A stretch of DNA of 34,084 nucleotides from a virus. The notes beneath the pieces were generated by a model. It did not search any database. It saw nothing but the letters and a program-made list of their open reading frames with translations, and had not been told where the DNA came from. A program made the translations under genes and the position numbers. The stretch is taken from positions 1 through 34,084 of IMG/VR virus record IMGVR_UViG_3300042922_000343. One strand, written 5' to 3'. Of the stretch, positions 1 through 6,888 are shown one piece after another (the stretch's first letter is position 1; each line of letters opens with the position of its first letter).

Positions 1-3000
1 GAGCAGGAACAGGCCGCAGGTCTGGAGGCCGTTGGGACCGGATTCAATGGGGATGAAGGGAGCAAGGCTATTAGTCAATCTAGGACCTCGCAGGAAGCGG
101 GTATCGGGTCAGGTAAAGATGGGTTGACAAAGGCGGAAGCACCGAAAGCAGAAGCAACAAAGCAAGCCGCAGGAAAATCGGAGCCGCCGAAACAGGCACC
201 GGCAAAGAGTTTTGGTAAGAGTGCCTATGATAAGGGCAAGGGAAGCTATCGAAAGCTTCCTCAGGATCCATCCGTCGTTTATGGTAAGAATTTTGAAGGA
301 ACGATCGTTCCCATCTGTGATATCATTGCGGAGATTGGTGAGGTTGTCATACGTGGCAAGCTGATTAAGCCGGATACGCGAACCATCGGAAATGAAAAAA
401 GCATTATTACCTTTGTTATGACGGATTATACTGATTCCATTAAGGTCAAGCTGTATGCTAAGACAATTGAAGTCGATGAAATTACCTCGTTATTAAAACC
501 GGGCGGATTCTTTTCTTTAAAGGGAATCGCCCAGAATGACACCTATGAGAGAGATATTACCATTGGTTCTGTTGTGGGAATTAAGACAATCAGTGATTTC
601 TTAAGTAATTCGAGAAATGATAATGCCTCTGCTAAGCGTGTGGAGCTCCATGCCCATACGATGATGAGTGATATGGATTCAGTAGTTGATGTAAAGAAAA
701 TGGTGAAGCGTGCCTTTAAATGGGGACATTCGGCCATCGCGATAACGGACCATGGTGTAGTACAAGCCTTTCCGGATGCCAGTCATGCCATTAATCCAAA
801 GGATTATGCGGACGAAGAGGAGCAGAAGCGAGCGAAGAATTTCAAGGTGATCTATGGAATGGAAGCCTATCTCGTGGATGACCTCAAAGAGGTTGTTACT
901 AATGCGAAGGGACAGAGTCTTGATGATGCCTTTGTAGTGTTTGATATTGAGACCACCGGCTTTAGCCAGACTAATGACCGTATTATTGAAATCGGTGCAG
1001 TGAAGGTAAAGAACGGAGAGATTACGGATCGTTACAGTACCTTCGTCAATCCGGAGATTCCGATACCCTATGAGATTGAACAGCTGACCTCGATTAATGA
1101 CAATATGGTGATTGATTCGCCAACCATAGATCTAATCCTGCCTGAGTTCCTGGCCTTTTGCGAGGGCTGTAGTCTAGTTGCCCATAATGCTTCCTTTGAT
1201 GTGGGCTTTATCAATAAAAATGCGTCAAGAATAGGAATTGAAATCGAGTATACGGTAATCGATACCGTTGGTCTATCCCGTATTCTATTACCGGAGTTAA
1301 GCAGGCATAAATTAAACCTGGTCGCAAAGGCGCTTAATATCTCCTTGGAGAATCACCACCGGGCAGTGGATGATGCAGGAGCGACGGCTGAGATATTCTT
1401 AAAGTTCGTTACAATGTTGAAAGCTCGTGAGATTAATAGAGTGGATGAGATTGACAAGCTGGGCAAGATGAGTGCGGAGGCGATTCGAAAGCTTCCTGCT
1501 TACCATGCGATCCTACTGGCTGCCAGTGATGTGGGAAGAGTTAATCTTTATAAGATGGTATCCTTATCCCATATTGAGTATTATAATAAACGTCCAAAGA
1601 TACCGAAGAGTCTCCTGATGGAATGCAGAGAAGGGATTATTCTGGGTTCTGCCTGTGAAGCAGGCGAGGTCTTCCAAGCTGTTTTGACCAATAAGTCCCA
1701 TGAGCAGATCGCCAGGCTGGTGGATTTCTATGATTATCTTGAAATTCAGCCCTTGTGTAATAATGAATTCTTAATTCGCAGCGAACGAAGCGATGATAAG
1801 GACATTAATACAAAGGAAGATTTGATGGAGCTAAATCGCAGAATTGTCGCTCTGGGAGAAGAATACAATAAGCCCGTAGTAGCTACCTGTGACGTTCATT
1901 TTCTGGATCCGGAGGACGAGGTATACCGTAGGATTATTCTTGCCGGTAAAGGCTTTAAGGATGCGGATGAACAAGCTGCTTTATATCTTCGTACCACGGA
2001 AGAGATGCTTGAGGAATTCTCTTATCTGGGCAGAGCGAAGGCAGAAGAGGTTGTTATCACAAATAGTAATCTGATCGCAGATCGGATAGAGAAAATATCC
2101 CCTGTGAGACCGGATAAATGTCCTCCGGTACTGCCTAATTCGGAAGAAAACCTACGTAATATCTGTTACGATAAGGCACATTCCATGTATGGTGAACCCC
2201 TTCCCGCACCGGTAGAGGCCCGACTGGAGCATGAGCTGAAATCAATTATCAATAATGGTTTTGCGGTTATGTATATCATCGCTCAAAAGCTGGTATGGAA
2301 ATCGAACGAGGATGGCTACCTGGTAGGTTCCCGTGGTTCCGTTGGATCCTCCTTCGTAGCAACAATGGCCGGTATCACGGAGGTTAATCCTTTGGCGCCC
2401 CATTATTACTGTCTAAATTGTCACTATTCTGATTTTGATTCAGAGGAGGTTAAGAAATACGGTGGCAGCTCCGGCTGCGATATGCCAGACCGCAATTGTC
2501 CGGTCTGTGGACAGCCTATGGAGAAGGACGGTCATGATATTCCCTTCGAAACCTTCCTAGGCTTCTATGGTGATAAGGAGCCGGATATCGACTTAAACTT
2601 CTCGGGTGAATATCAGAGTAAGGCACATGATTATACGGAGGTTCTATTTGGCACCGGACACACCTTCCGTGCCGGTACGATCGGTACCTTGGCGGATAAG
2701 ACAGCATTTGGTTACGTGAAGAACTATTATGAAGAGCGCGGGATCCATAAGAGAAATGTGGAGATTGATCGTATCGTAGATGGCTGCGTAGGTGTCAGAA
2801 GAACTACCGGACAGCATCCGGGAGGTATCGTAGTATTGCCTCATGGTGAGAATATCTATTCCTTTACCCCTGTACAGCGTCCGGCAAATGATATGACGAC
2901 GAAGACCATTACCACCCATTTTGATTACCATTCCATTGATCATAATTTATTAAAGCTGGATATTCTTGGCCACGACGATCCGACGATGATTCGTATGCTG

Positions 3001-4017
3001 GAGGATCTGACCGGACTGAATGCCCAGAAGATCCGGTTGGACGATGAGAAGGTACTATCCTTATTCCATGATACCAAGGCCCTTGGCATCGCACCGAAGG
3101 ATATCGACGGTTGTGAGCTGGGCTGTCTTGGTATTCCGGAGTTTGGTACCGATTTCGTTATGCAGATGGTGAAGGATACCCAGCCAAAGTCCTTCTCTGA
3201 TCTGGTTCGTATCTCCGGTCTGTCCCATGGTACGGACGTATGGCTGAACAATGCTCAGACACTGATTCAGAATGAGAAATGCACCCTGTCTACCGCGATC
3301 TGTACCCGTGATGATATTATGATCTTCTTGATTGCGACCGGTGTAGAGCCCGGCCAATCCTTTAAGATTATGGAAAGTGTACGTAAAGGAAAGGGCTTAA
3401 CTCCGGAGATGGAACAGGCGATGGTAGCAGCAGGAGTACCGGATTGGTATATCTGGTCTTGTAAGCAGATTAAGTACATGTTCCCGAAAGCCCATGCAGC
3501 AGCATATGTTATGATGGCCTTTCGTATTGCATTCTTTAAGGTATATTATCCGTTGGCCTATTATGCAGCATATTTCTCCATCCGTGCGTCTGCCTTTAAT
3601 TATGAGCTGATGTGTCTCGGCAGAAATGTACTGGAACAGCATATTGCAGATTATAAGAAGCGCAGTAATACCTTAACCAAGAAGGAGCAGGATACCTTCA
3701 AGGATATGAGAATTGTACAGGAGATGTATGCACGTGGCTTTCAGTTTTTACCGATTGATATATATAATGCGAAGGCTCACGCCTTCCAGATCATCGATGA
3801 TAAATTGATGCCTTCCTTAAGTACCATAGACGGACTTGGTGATAAAGCTGCTGATGCGGTTGTGGAGGCTGCGAAACAGGGTCCCTTCCTGTCGAGGGAT
3901 GATTTTAAGATTCGTTGTAAGGTAAGCTCGACAGTGGTAGACAACATGGCGAAGATGGGATTGTTTGGAGAGCTTCCAGCCTCCAATCAGATGTCCTTAA
4001 TGGATTTTCTGTCTTAG
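1..4017 (+). CDS. polC: DNA polymerase III alpha subunit, PolC type (5' end cut by window)
   Basis: Replicative DNA polymerase of low-GC Gram-positive bacteria; copies the chromosome and proofreads its own errors. The frame is open from base 1 without a credible start: the TTG at 124 lies in a low-complexity Lys/Ala/Pro linker and the family is about 1,430-1,460 aa, so roughly 100 N-terminal residues lie outside the window. Seen in order: an OB-like segment, the start of the PHP domain (HTMMSDMDSVVD, about 650-690), an inserted DEDD 3'-5' exonuclease (VFDIETTGF, about 940; HNASFDVGFI, about 1190), resumption of PHP, a four-cysteine zinc finger (CLNCH...CPVCG, about 2410-2510), and the polymerase core with GSRGSVGSS (about 2320) and the catalytic PDIDLNFSG (about 2583). 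It ends with TAG at 4015. Base composition is clearly more GC-rich than the phage DNA to its right. Host core gene; identification is very safe. Confidence 0.98.
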   Translation, partial: EQEQAAGLEAVGTGFNGDEGSKAISQSRTSQEAGIGSGKDGLTKAEAPKAEATKQAAGKSEPPKQAPAKSFGKSAYDKGKGSYRKLPQDPSVVYGKNFEGTIVPICDIIAEIGEVVIRGKLIKPDTRTIGNEKSIITFVMTDYTDSIKVKLYAKTIEVDEITSLLKPGGFFSLKGIAQNDTYERDITIGSVVGIKTISDFLSNSRNDNASAKRVELHAHTMMSDMDSVVDVKKMVKRAFKWGHSAIAITDHGVVQAFPDASHAINPKDYADEEEQKRAKNFKVIYGMEAYLVDDLKEVVTNAKGQSLDDAFVVFDIETTGFSQTNDRIIEIGAVKVKNGEITDRYSTFVNPEIPIPYEIEQLTSINDNMVIDSPTIDLILPEFLAFCEGCSLVAHNASFDVGFINKNASRIGIEIEYTVIDTVGLSRILLPELSRHKLNLVAKALNISLENHHRAVDDAGATAEIFLKFVTMLKAREINRVDEIDKLGKMSAEAIRKLPAYHAILLAASDVGRVNLYKMVSLSHIEYYNKRPKIPKSLLMECREGIILGSACEAGEVFQAVLTNKSHEQIARLVDFYDYLEIQPLCNNEFLIRSERSDDKDINTKEDLMELNRRIVALGEEYNKPVVATCDVHFLDPEDEVYRRIILAGKGFKDADEQAALYLRTTEEMLEEFSYLGRAKAEEVVITNSNLIADRIEKISPVRPDKCPPVLPNSEENLRNICYDKAHSMYGEPLPAPVEARLEHELKSIINNGFAVMYIIAQKLVWKSNEDGYLVGSRGSVGSSFVATMAGITEVNPLAPHYYCLNCHYSDFDSEEVKKYGGSSGCDMPDRNCPVCGQPMEKDGHDIPFETFLGFYGDKEPDIDLNFSGEYQSKAHDYTEVLFGTGHTFRAGTIGTLADKTAFGYVKNYYEERGIHKRNVEIDRIVDGCVGVRRTTGQHPGGIVVLPHGENIYSFTPVQRPANDMTTKTITTHFDYHSIDHNLLKLDILGHDDPTMIRMLEDLTGLNAQKIRLDDEKVLSLFHDTKALGIAPKDIDGCELGCLGIPEFGTDFVMQMVKDTQPKSFSDLVRISGLSHGTDVWLNNAQTLIQNEKCTLSTAICTRDDIMIFLIATGVEPGQSFKIMESVRKGKGLTPEMEQAMVAAGVPDWYIWSCKQIKYMFPKAHAAAYVMMAFRIAFFKVYYPLAYYAAYFSIRASAFNYELMCLGRNVLEQHIADYKKRSNTLTKKEQDTFKDMRIVQEMYARGFQFLPIDIYNAKAHAFQIIDDKLMPSLSTIDGLGDKAADAVVEAAKQGPFLSRDDFKIRCKVSSTVVDNMAKMGLFGELPASNQMSLMDFLS

Positions 4018-4126
4018 GGTTATATTCTGTATCATGTAATCGTATAGGTAGAGATGTACAAATTGACAAAAAGTTGATTGTAAGGTTTTGACACTCTAAT
4101 CAATTTTGAGGTTGATGCTTTGATTT

Positions 4127-4197
4127 GCTGATGCCAGAATATTTGATCCTTTTACTTTGTAGCAAAGGACTAGAGTTTTCTGGTGTCAGCTTTTTTT
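4127..4197 (+). terminator. Long terminator-like hairpin after polC
   Basis: A 13-pair stem with several wobbles or mismatches (GCTGATGCCAGAA 4127-4139 with TTCTGGTGTCAGC 4178-4190) encloses a second stem (CCTTT 4148-4152 with AAAGG 4164-4168) and runs into seven T. It most simply ends the polC transcript. Because it sits about 60 nt before the likely exporter start it could also act as an attenuator of that gene. Confidence 0.7.
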
Positions 4198-4255
4198 GTT
4201 TTTTGAAAGTAATTTACATAAAAATCCCATTAGTGGAATAGAAGTGGTGGTTGTT

Positions 4256-4867
4256 ATGATAATTAAGGGGTTTCGTTTTGGGATTCTGCTTCAGTTAGCG
4301 GTTGGTCCAATGTGTTTACTGGTATTTAATACTTCTGCTTCAGAGGGATTATTATCCGGGATTATTCTTGTCTCTGCCATTACCTTCGTTGATGGTCTCT
4401 ATATACTGTTATCCGGTCTTGGTGTCGCAGCAATTATGAAAAACATTCAGATTCAAAGGATCATAAAGCTTTTTGGATGTGTTATTTTGATGCTGTTCGG
4501 CATAAGTATGATAACCGGAGTTCTTGGGATGCATCTGCTACCATCCATTTCCCTGTTTCCAGCAGAGAAACAGGAGAATATCTTTCTTAAAGGATTGCTC
4601 CTAACAGGTTCGAATCCACTTACAATTCTTTTTTGGAGCAGTGTATTCTCAACCCAGGTTATTCAATATAAGTTGAATAAACTTCAGCTGTTCTACTTTG
4701 GCTTTGGATGTATCCTATCGACCATAAGCTTTCTTAGCATTATAGCAATACTAGGTACCATAGTCAGTAGATTTCTGCCGAAGAGTATCATGAATGGTAT
4801 GAATATCGTAGTAGGAGTATTATTAATATTATTTGGAATTAAACTGGTATTTTCAAAGAAAGAATGA
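4256..4867 (+). CDS. LysE/RhtB-family amino-acid exporter
   Basis: Predicted inner-membrane exporter of the LysE superfamily (203 aa from the ATG chosen here), a family that exports amino acids or other small solutes. The protein is mostly hydrophobic, with about five to six membrane spans, and starts in the family style: a short polar N-terminus, then FGILLQLAVGPMCLLVFNTS, matching the conserved GPxxLxVxxxS signature of helix 1; a LLTGSNPLTILFW segment mid-protein matches the family's second NP(x)xxxFW motif. A longer reading from TTG at 4196 starts in the terminator T-tract and is unlikely; ATG 4256 follows a GTGGTGG purine stretch. The substrate cannot be told from sequence. Stands alone between the polC terminator and tRNA-Glu. 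Confidence 0.85.
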   Translation: MIIKGFRFGILLQLAVGPMCLLVFNTSASEGLLSGIILVSAITFVDGLYILLSGLGVAAIMKNIQIQRIIKLFGCVILMLFGISMITGVLGMHLLPSISLFPAEKQENIFLKGLLLTGSNPLTILFWSSVFSTQVIQYKLNKLQLFYFGFGCILSTISFLSIIAILGTIVSRFLPKSIMNGMNIVVGVLLILFGIKLVFSKKE

Positions 4868-5066
4868 GTTAATTGGGCGATTAGCTAGCTTATATTATGG
4901 TAATGAAAATGATTATAATGAAATGGATCGACTTATAATGGTTAAAAGGTAAATTCTACCACGTTATTTTACATAAGAGCGATAGTGCCAAATATATTTG
5001 ATATCGTCATTATTAACGAAATGTATCAATTGGTAAAACAATTCGAAAAAATAATGAAAAAAGGGC

Positions 5067-5095
5067 TTGCTTTTTTCTTTGTTATAGTATAGAAT
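5067..5095 (+). promoter_or_regulatory. Probable promoter of tRNA-Glu
   Basis: TTGCTT (5067-5072), 17-bp spacer, TAGAAT (5090-5095), about 15 bp before the tRNA. The preceding 200 bp after the exporter gene (4868-5066) is AT-rich and shows nothing else I can name. Confidence 0.5.
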
Positions 5096-5110
5096 AAATA
5101 TTGTTCTTGA

Positions 5111-5182
5111 GGCTCGTTGGTCAAGGGGTCAAGACGCCGCCCTCTCACGGCGGAAACAGGGGTTCGATTCCCCTACGAGCTG
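5111..5182 (+). tRNA. tRNA-Glu (anticodon CTC)
   Basis: Full cloverleaf: acceptor GGCTCGT/ACGAGCT with a terminal G-U pair, anticodon stem CCGCC/GGCGG around loop CTCTCAC (anticodon CTC, reads GAG), T-stem AGGGG/CCCCT around TTCGATT. CCA is not encoded. tRNA genes are common phage attachment sites, and phage-like sequence begins immediately after it. Confidence 0.95.
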
Positions 5183-5365
5183 CTATAAAGCCTTGTAAAT
5201 AAGGCGTTACAGAAAAGAGTCAATCAAGACTCAATCAACAATCCAATCAAACAAGTGTTTGTAATAAACGCAAGTACAAAGGAGTGTTACAAATAATCTA
5301 CATTATGGGACAACCCATAAGAAAGGAGGATTTGTACGCTAGACAAATTAATATGTAAAAAATAA
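5183..5365 (+). other. tRNA-adjacent non-coding stretch with phased CAATCAA repeats (candidate attL arm)
   Basis: CAATCAA occurs three times (5221, 5232, 5244), spaced 11 and 12 bp, about one helical turn, which resembles integrase arm-type sites beside an attachment core in the tRNA 3' end. A ribosome-binding-like GGAGG at about 5326 is followed only by stops, so no protein is predicted. AAATAAGGCGTTA (5197-5209) recurs at 9615-9627. The attachment role is inference; no second core copy can be seen. Confidence 0.35.
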
Positions 5366-5392
5366 AACACAGTCAATCTGGCTGTGTTTTTT
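5366..5392 (+). terminator. Rho-independent terminator
   Basis: AACACAG (5366-5372) pairs with CTGTGTT (5382-5388), followed by a T run. Would end a transcript that starts at tRNA-Glu. The 200 bp that follow (to 5593) hold one TTGACGGC word at 5452 and no gene. Confidence 0.8.
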
Positions 5393-5593
5393 GTTGTGAA
5401 AATTTATACTGTGTAGCTTTGAATTTTAGCCTAGGAGCAATCACAATCCATTTGACGGCGGTTTATATGTTTAAGTGGGAAGTTGGCTAGAAATTGATTT
5501 TAGAGCGTTGGTGTCAATAGAAGTTGTTTTACATACTCTATTGTAAATATTGGCGAATTATGGTAGTATCTGGGTGGAAGGGAGGAAGCTGAT

Positions 5594-5749
5594 ATGGGGA
5601 TGAAATTTACTTTAACATGTCCATGTGGACAATCGCTTGGCACAATATCAGAAAATAGTAGCGGAACTAAAACATGTCCTCGCTGCAGAACAAGGGTTCA
5701 ATATCGAGTTAGTGGTGGAAAGATACATTTAACTACAACTCGCCCATAG
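5594..5749 (+). CDS. Small zinc-ribbon protein, 51 aa
   Basis: A short gene with a strong ribosome binding site (GGGAGGAAGCTGAT then ATG) and its own terminator. The product carries four cysteines as C9-x-C11 and C28-x2-C31 (TCPCGQSLG...TCPRCRTR), a zinc ribbon of the size used by phage regulators such as Mu Com, although the first pair is CxC rather than CxxC. The rest is polar with basic residues near the second knuckle, which would suit nucleic-acid binding. It stands alone at the phage left edge next to the 47-bp repeat array, so it may be a lysogenic or moron gene; it could also be a binder of that array. Function is inference. Confidence 0.7.
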   Translation: MGMKFTLTCPCGQSLGTISENSSGTKTCPRCRTRVQYRVSGGKIHLTTTRP

Positions 5750-5761
5750 TGACATTAATAG

Positions 5762-5784
5762 AAAGCACCCTCCGGGGTGCTTTT
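5762..5784 (+). terminator. Rho-independent terminator of the zinc-ribbon gene
   Basis: AAAGCACCC, three-base loop, GGGGTGCTTT, then T-rich tail. Twelve bases after the stop codon. Confidence 0.9.
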
Positions 5785-5795
5785 CTTATTATCAG

Positions 5796-5983
5796 TTGAC
5801 GGCTTACGCCTTGCAGAACCCAATTAATACTCGCGGATAACCAGGAGCCCTCACGCCTTACAGTATCCAATTAACACATGAAATCAATAGTGCAGCCTCG
5901 CGCCTTTCAGATGCCAATTAGAGCATAAATGTAGCCTGGGAGCTTTACGCCTTACGTCCACCAATTAAGGCGAGTCAATGCAA
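5796..5983. repeat. Four tandem 47-bp degenerate repeats
   Basis: Unit starts 5796, 5843, 5890, 5937: an exact 47-bp period. Invariant positions in the unit are CGCCTT (columns 12-17; starts 5807, 5854, 5901, 5948), a C at column 19, CCAATTA (columns 25-31; starts 5820, 5867, 5914, 5961) and C at column 35; columns 1-11 resemble GGAGCCTTA. The remaining 12 columns vary freely. The array begins on a TTGACGGC word (5796) and is followed at 5991 by the inverse GCCGTCAA. Best explained as an array of protein-binding sites (operator, iteron or partition site); not CRISPR, since the repeats are too degenerate. Confidence 0.8.
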
Positions 5984-6085
5984 AACCTATGCCGTCAAAG
6001 GAATGTGTTATTTCGAGACAGATTCATAGTCATAAATATAACAGGGGCCGTGGGCCTGGCAGACACCAATAGGCGCAGTCGTATC

Positions 6086-6289
6086 CTATGTTCTTTTATA
6101 CTCCAACATATCGCCCGGTTGGATGTCGAGCAGGAAACAGATCGTGTTGATATTTTCCCATGACACAAGAACAGATTCACGCAATTTTTGTATAGTAGCT
6201 TCACCAAGAAGCTTTTCTTTACGCAATCTGTATGTGCTATATCCCTTATCTTTTAATTTCTGAAGAACATCAATTCTATATTGTATCAT
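6086..6289 (-). CDS. Small Cro/CI-like helix-turn-helix repressor, 67 aa
   Basis: DNA-binding regulator of the phage switch. ATG at 6289 follows GGAGGTG; a longer frame runs up to 6328 but lacks that site. The protein is a single HTH_26/XRE-like domain: an N-terminal helix (IDVLQKLKDKGYSTYRLR), a turn and recognition helix (LLGEATIQKLRES), then the family ending VSWENINTICFLLDIQPGDMLEYK, typical of YozG/Cro-like minimal repressors. It is divergent from the early operon, and three matching inverted repeats lie in the 125 bp before its start codon, so it probably represses the rightward promoter and its own. No separate oligomerisation domain is present, so which of Cro or CI it is cannot be decided. 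Confidence 0.85.
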   Translation of the reverse strand: MIQYRIDVLQKLKDKGYSTYRLRKEKLLGEATIQKLRESVLVSWENINTICFLLDIQPGDMLEYKRT

Positions 6290-6322
6290 GAGACACCTCC
6301 ATTTCTTAATATTACCACCAAA

Positions 6323-6415
6323 ATACACACATTACAAGTGTATATAATTACTAAAACATACACACAATATTTGTGCATATTTGATATTTACATACACCAA
6401 AAACAAGTGTATATT
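6323..6415. promoter_or_regulatory. Lysogeny switch: three operators and two divergent promoters
   Basis: Three 21-bp inverted repeats ATACAC-N9-GTGTAT: O1 6323-6343, O2 6358-6378 (one mismatch, GTGCAT), O3 6392-6412; centres 35 and 34 bp apart. Rightward promoter: TTTACA (6387-6392), 17 bp, TATATT (6410-6415), overlapping O3. Leftward promoter: TTGTGT (minus strand, 6362-6367), 17 bp, TATACA (6339-6344), overlapping O1 and O2. Occupation of O3 would shut the early operon; O1 and O2 would control the repressor. Confidence 0.85.
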
Positions 6416-6479
6416 GTATTTATCGGCAACAACAAATCAAATAGATGTTAGCTCTTCGGAGCGGAAGGGATGGAAAAAT

Positions 6480-6800
6480 ATGAAAGAAAATTATTATAGC
6501 AACGAATTGAAGCAAATGAACTACTTCACGGATAGAGAAGAGAATTACAACATATTCGCTGGTGGAGTCAATGAAATGAACGAGGCAATTTTAAAGGACT
6601 TTTATAAAGCAATAGATTGGTTATTAGGAAGACAATACGAAGAATACACAGAGTTAGACAGCAACACAATCAACCCGGCACAACAGAACGCATTCATGCC
6701 ATTAAGAACTTACAGAGTTAAGCGCAACGGTCATTTAAAACTCGTCAGCATATATCATAGATTTATGGGCGGTTGTTGGATAACCGAAGAAAATTATTAA
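6480..6800 (+). CDS. First early-operon protein, 106 aa, unknown
   Basis: First gene under the rightward promoter, so expressed at once when repression is lifted. The start is placed at ATG 6480, preceded by GGAAGGGATGG; an upstream open stretch to 6381 overlaps the promoter and operator and is unlikely to be translated. A UUCG-loop hairpin (GCTC-TTCG-GAGC, 6451-6462) stands just before the ribosome binding site. The protein is acidic in its first half (ELKQMNYFTDREENYNIFAGG) and ends in a basic, aromatic segment (YRVKRNGHLKLVSIYHRFMGGCWITEENY). It has no motif I recognise. Position suggests an antirepressor or early regulatory role, but nothing in the sequence proves it. Confidence 0.6.
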   Translation: MKENYYSNELKQMNYFTDREENYNIFAGGVNEMNEAILKDFYKAIDWLLGRQYEEYTELDSNTINPAQQNAFMPLRTYRVKRNGHLKLVSIYHRFMGGCWITEENY

Positions 6801-6813
6801 TCCCACGCAGAGG

Positions 6814-6831
6814 ACTGGGAGCAATCCCAGT
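6814..6831 (+). other. GNRA-loop hairpin in the leader of the polyvalent gene
   Basis: Perfect seven-pair stem ACTGGGA-GCAA-TCCCAGT in the 88-nt gap before the ATG at 6889; no T-tract follows, so it is not a terminator. May stabilise or space the operon mRNA. Confidence 0.5.
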
Positions 6832-6888
6832 AATGCCCCGGACAGAGAGTTCCAAGGCTCACAGTCAAAAATAAGGAGGATATACACC

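Noticed and set aside
2516-3986. Minus-strand open frames in polC
   Set aside because: Shadows of the strongly coding plus strand, with no start signals or sensible products.
5796-5983. Four-unit CRISPR-like array
   Set aside because: Only about 20 of 47 positions are conserved and the repeats are imperfect; no cas gene or leader is present.
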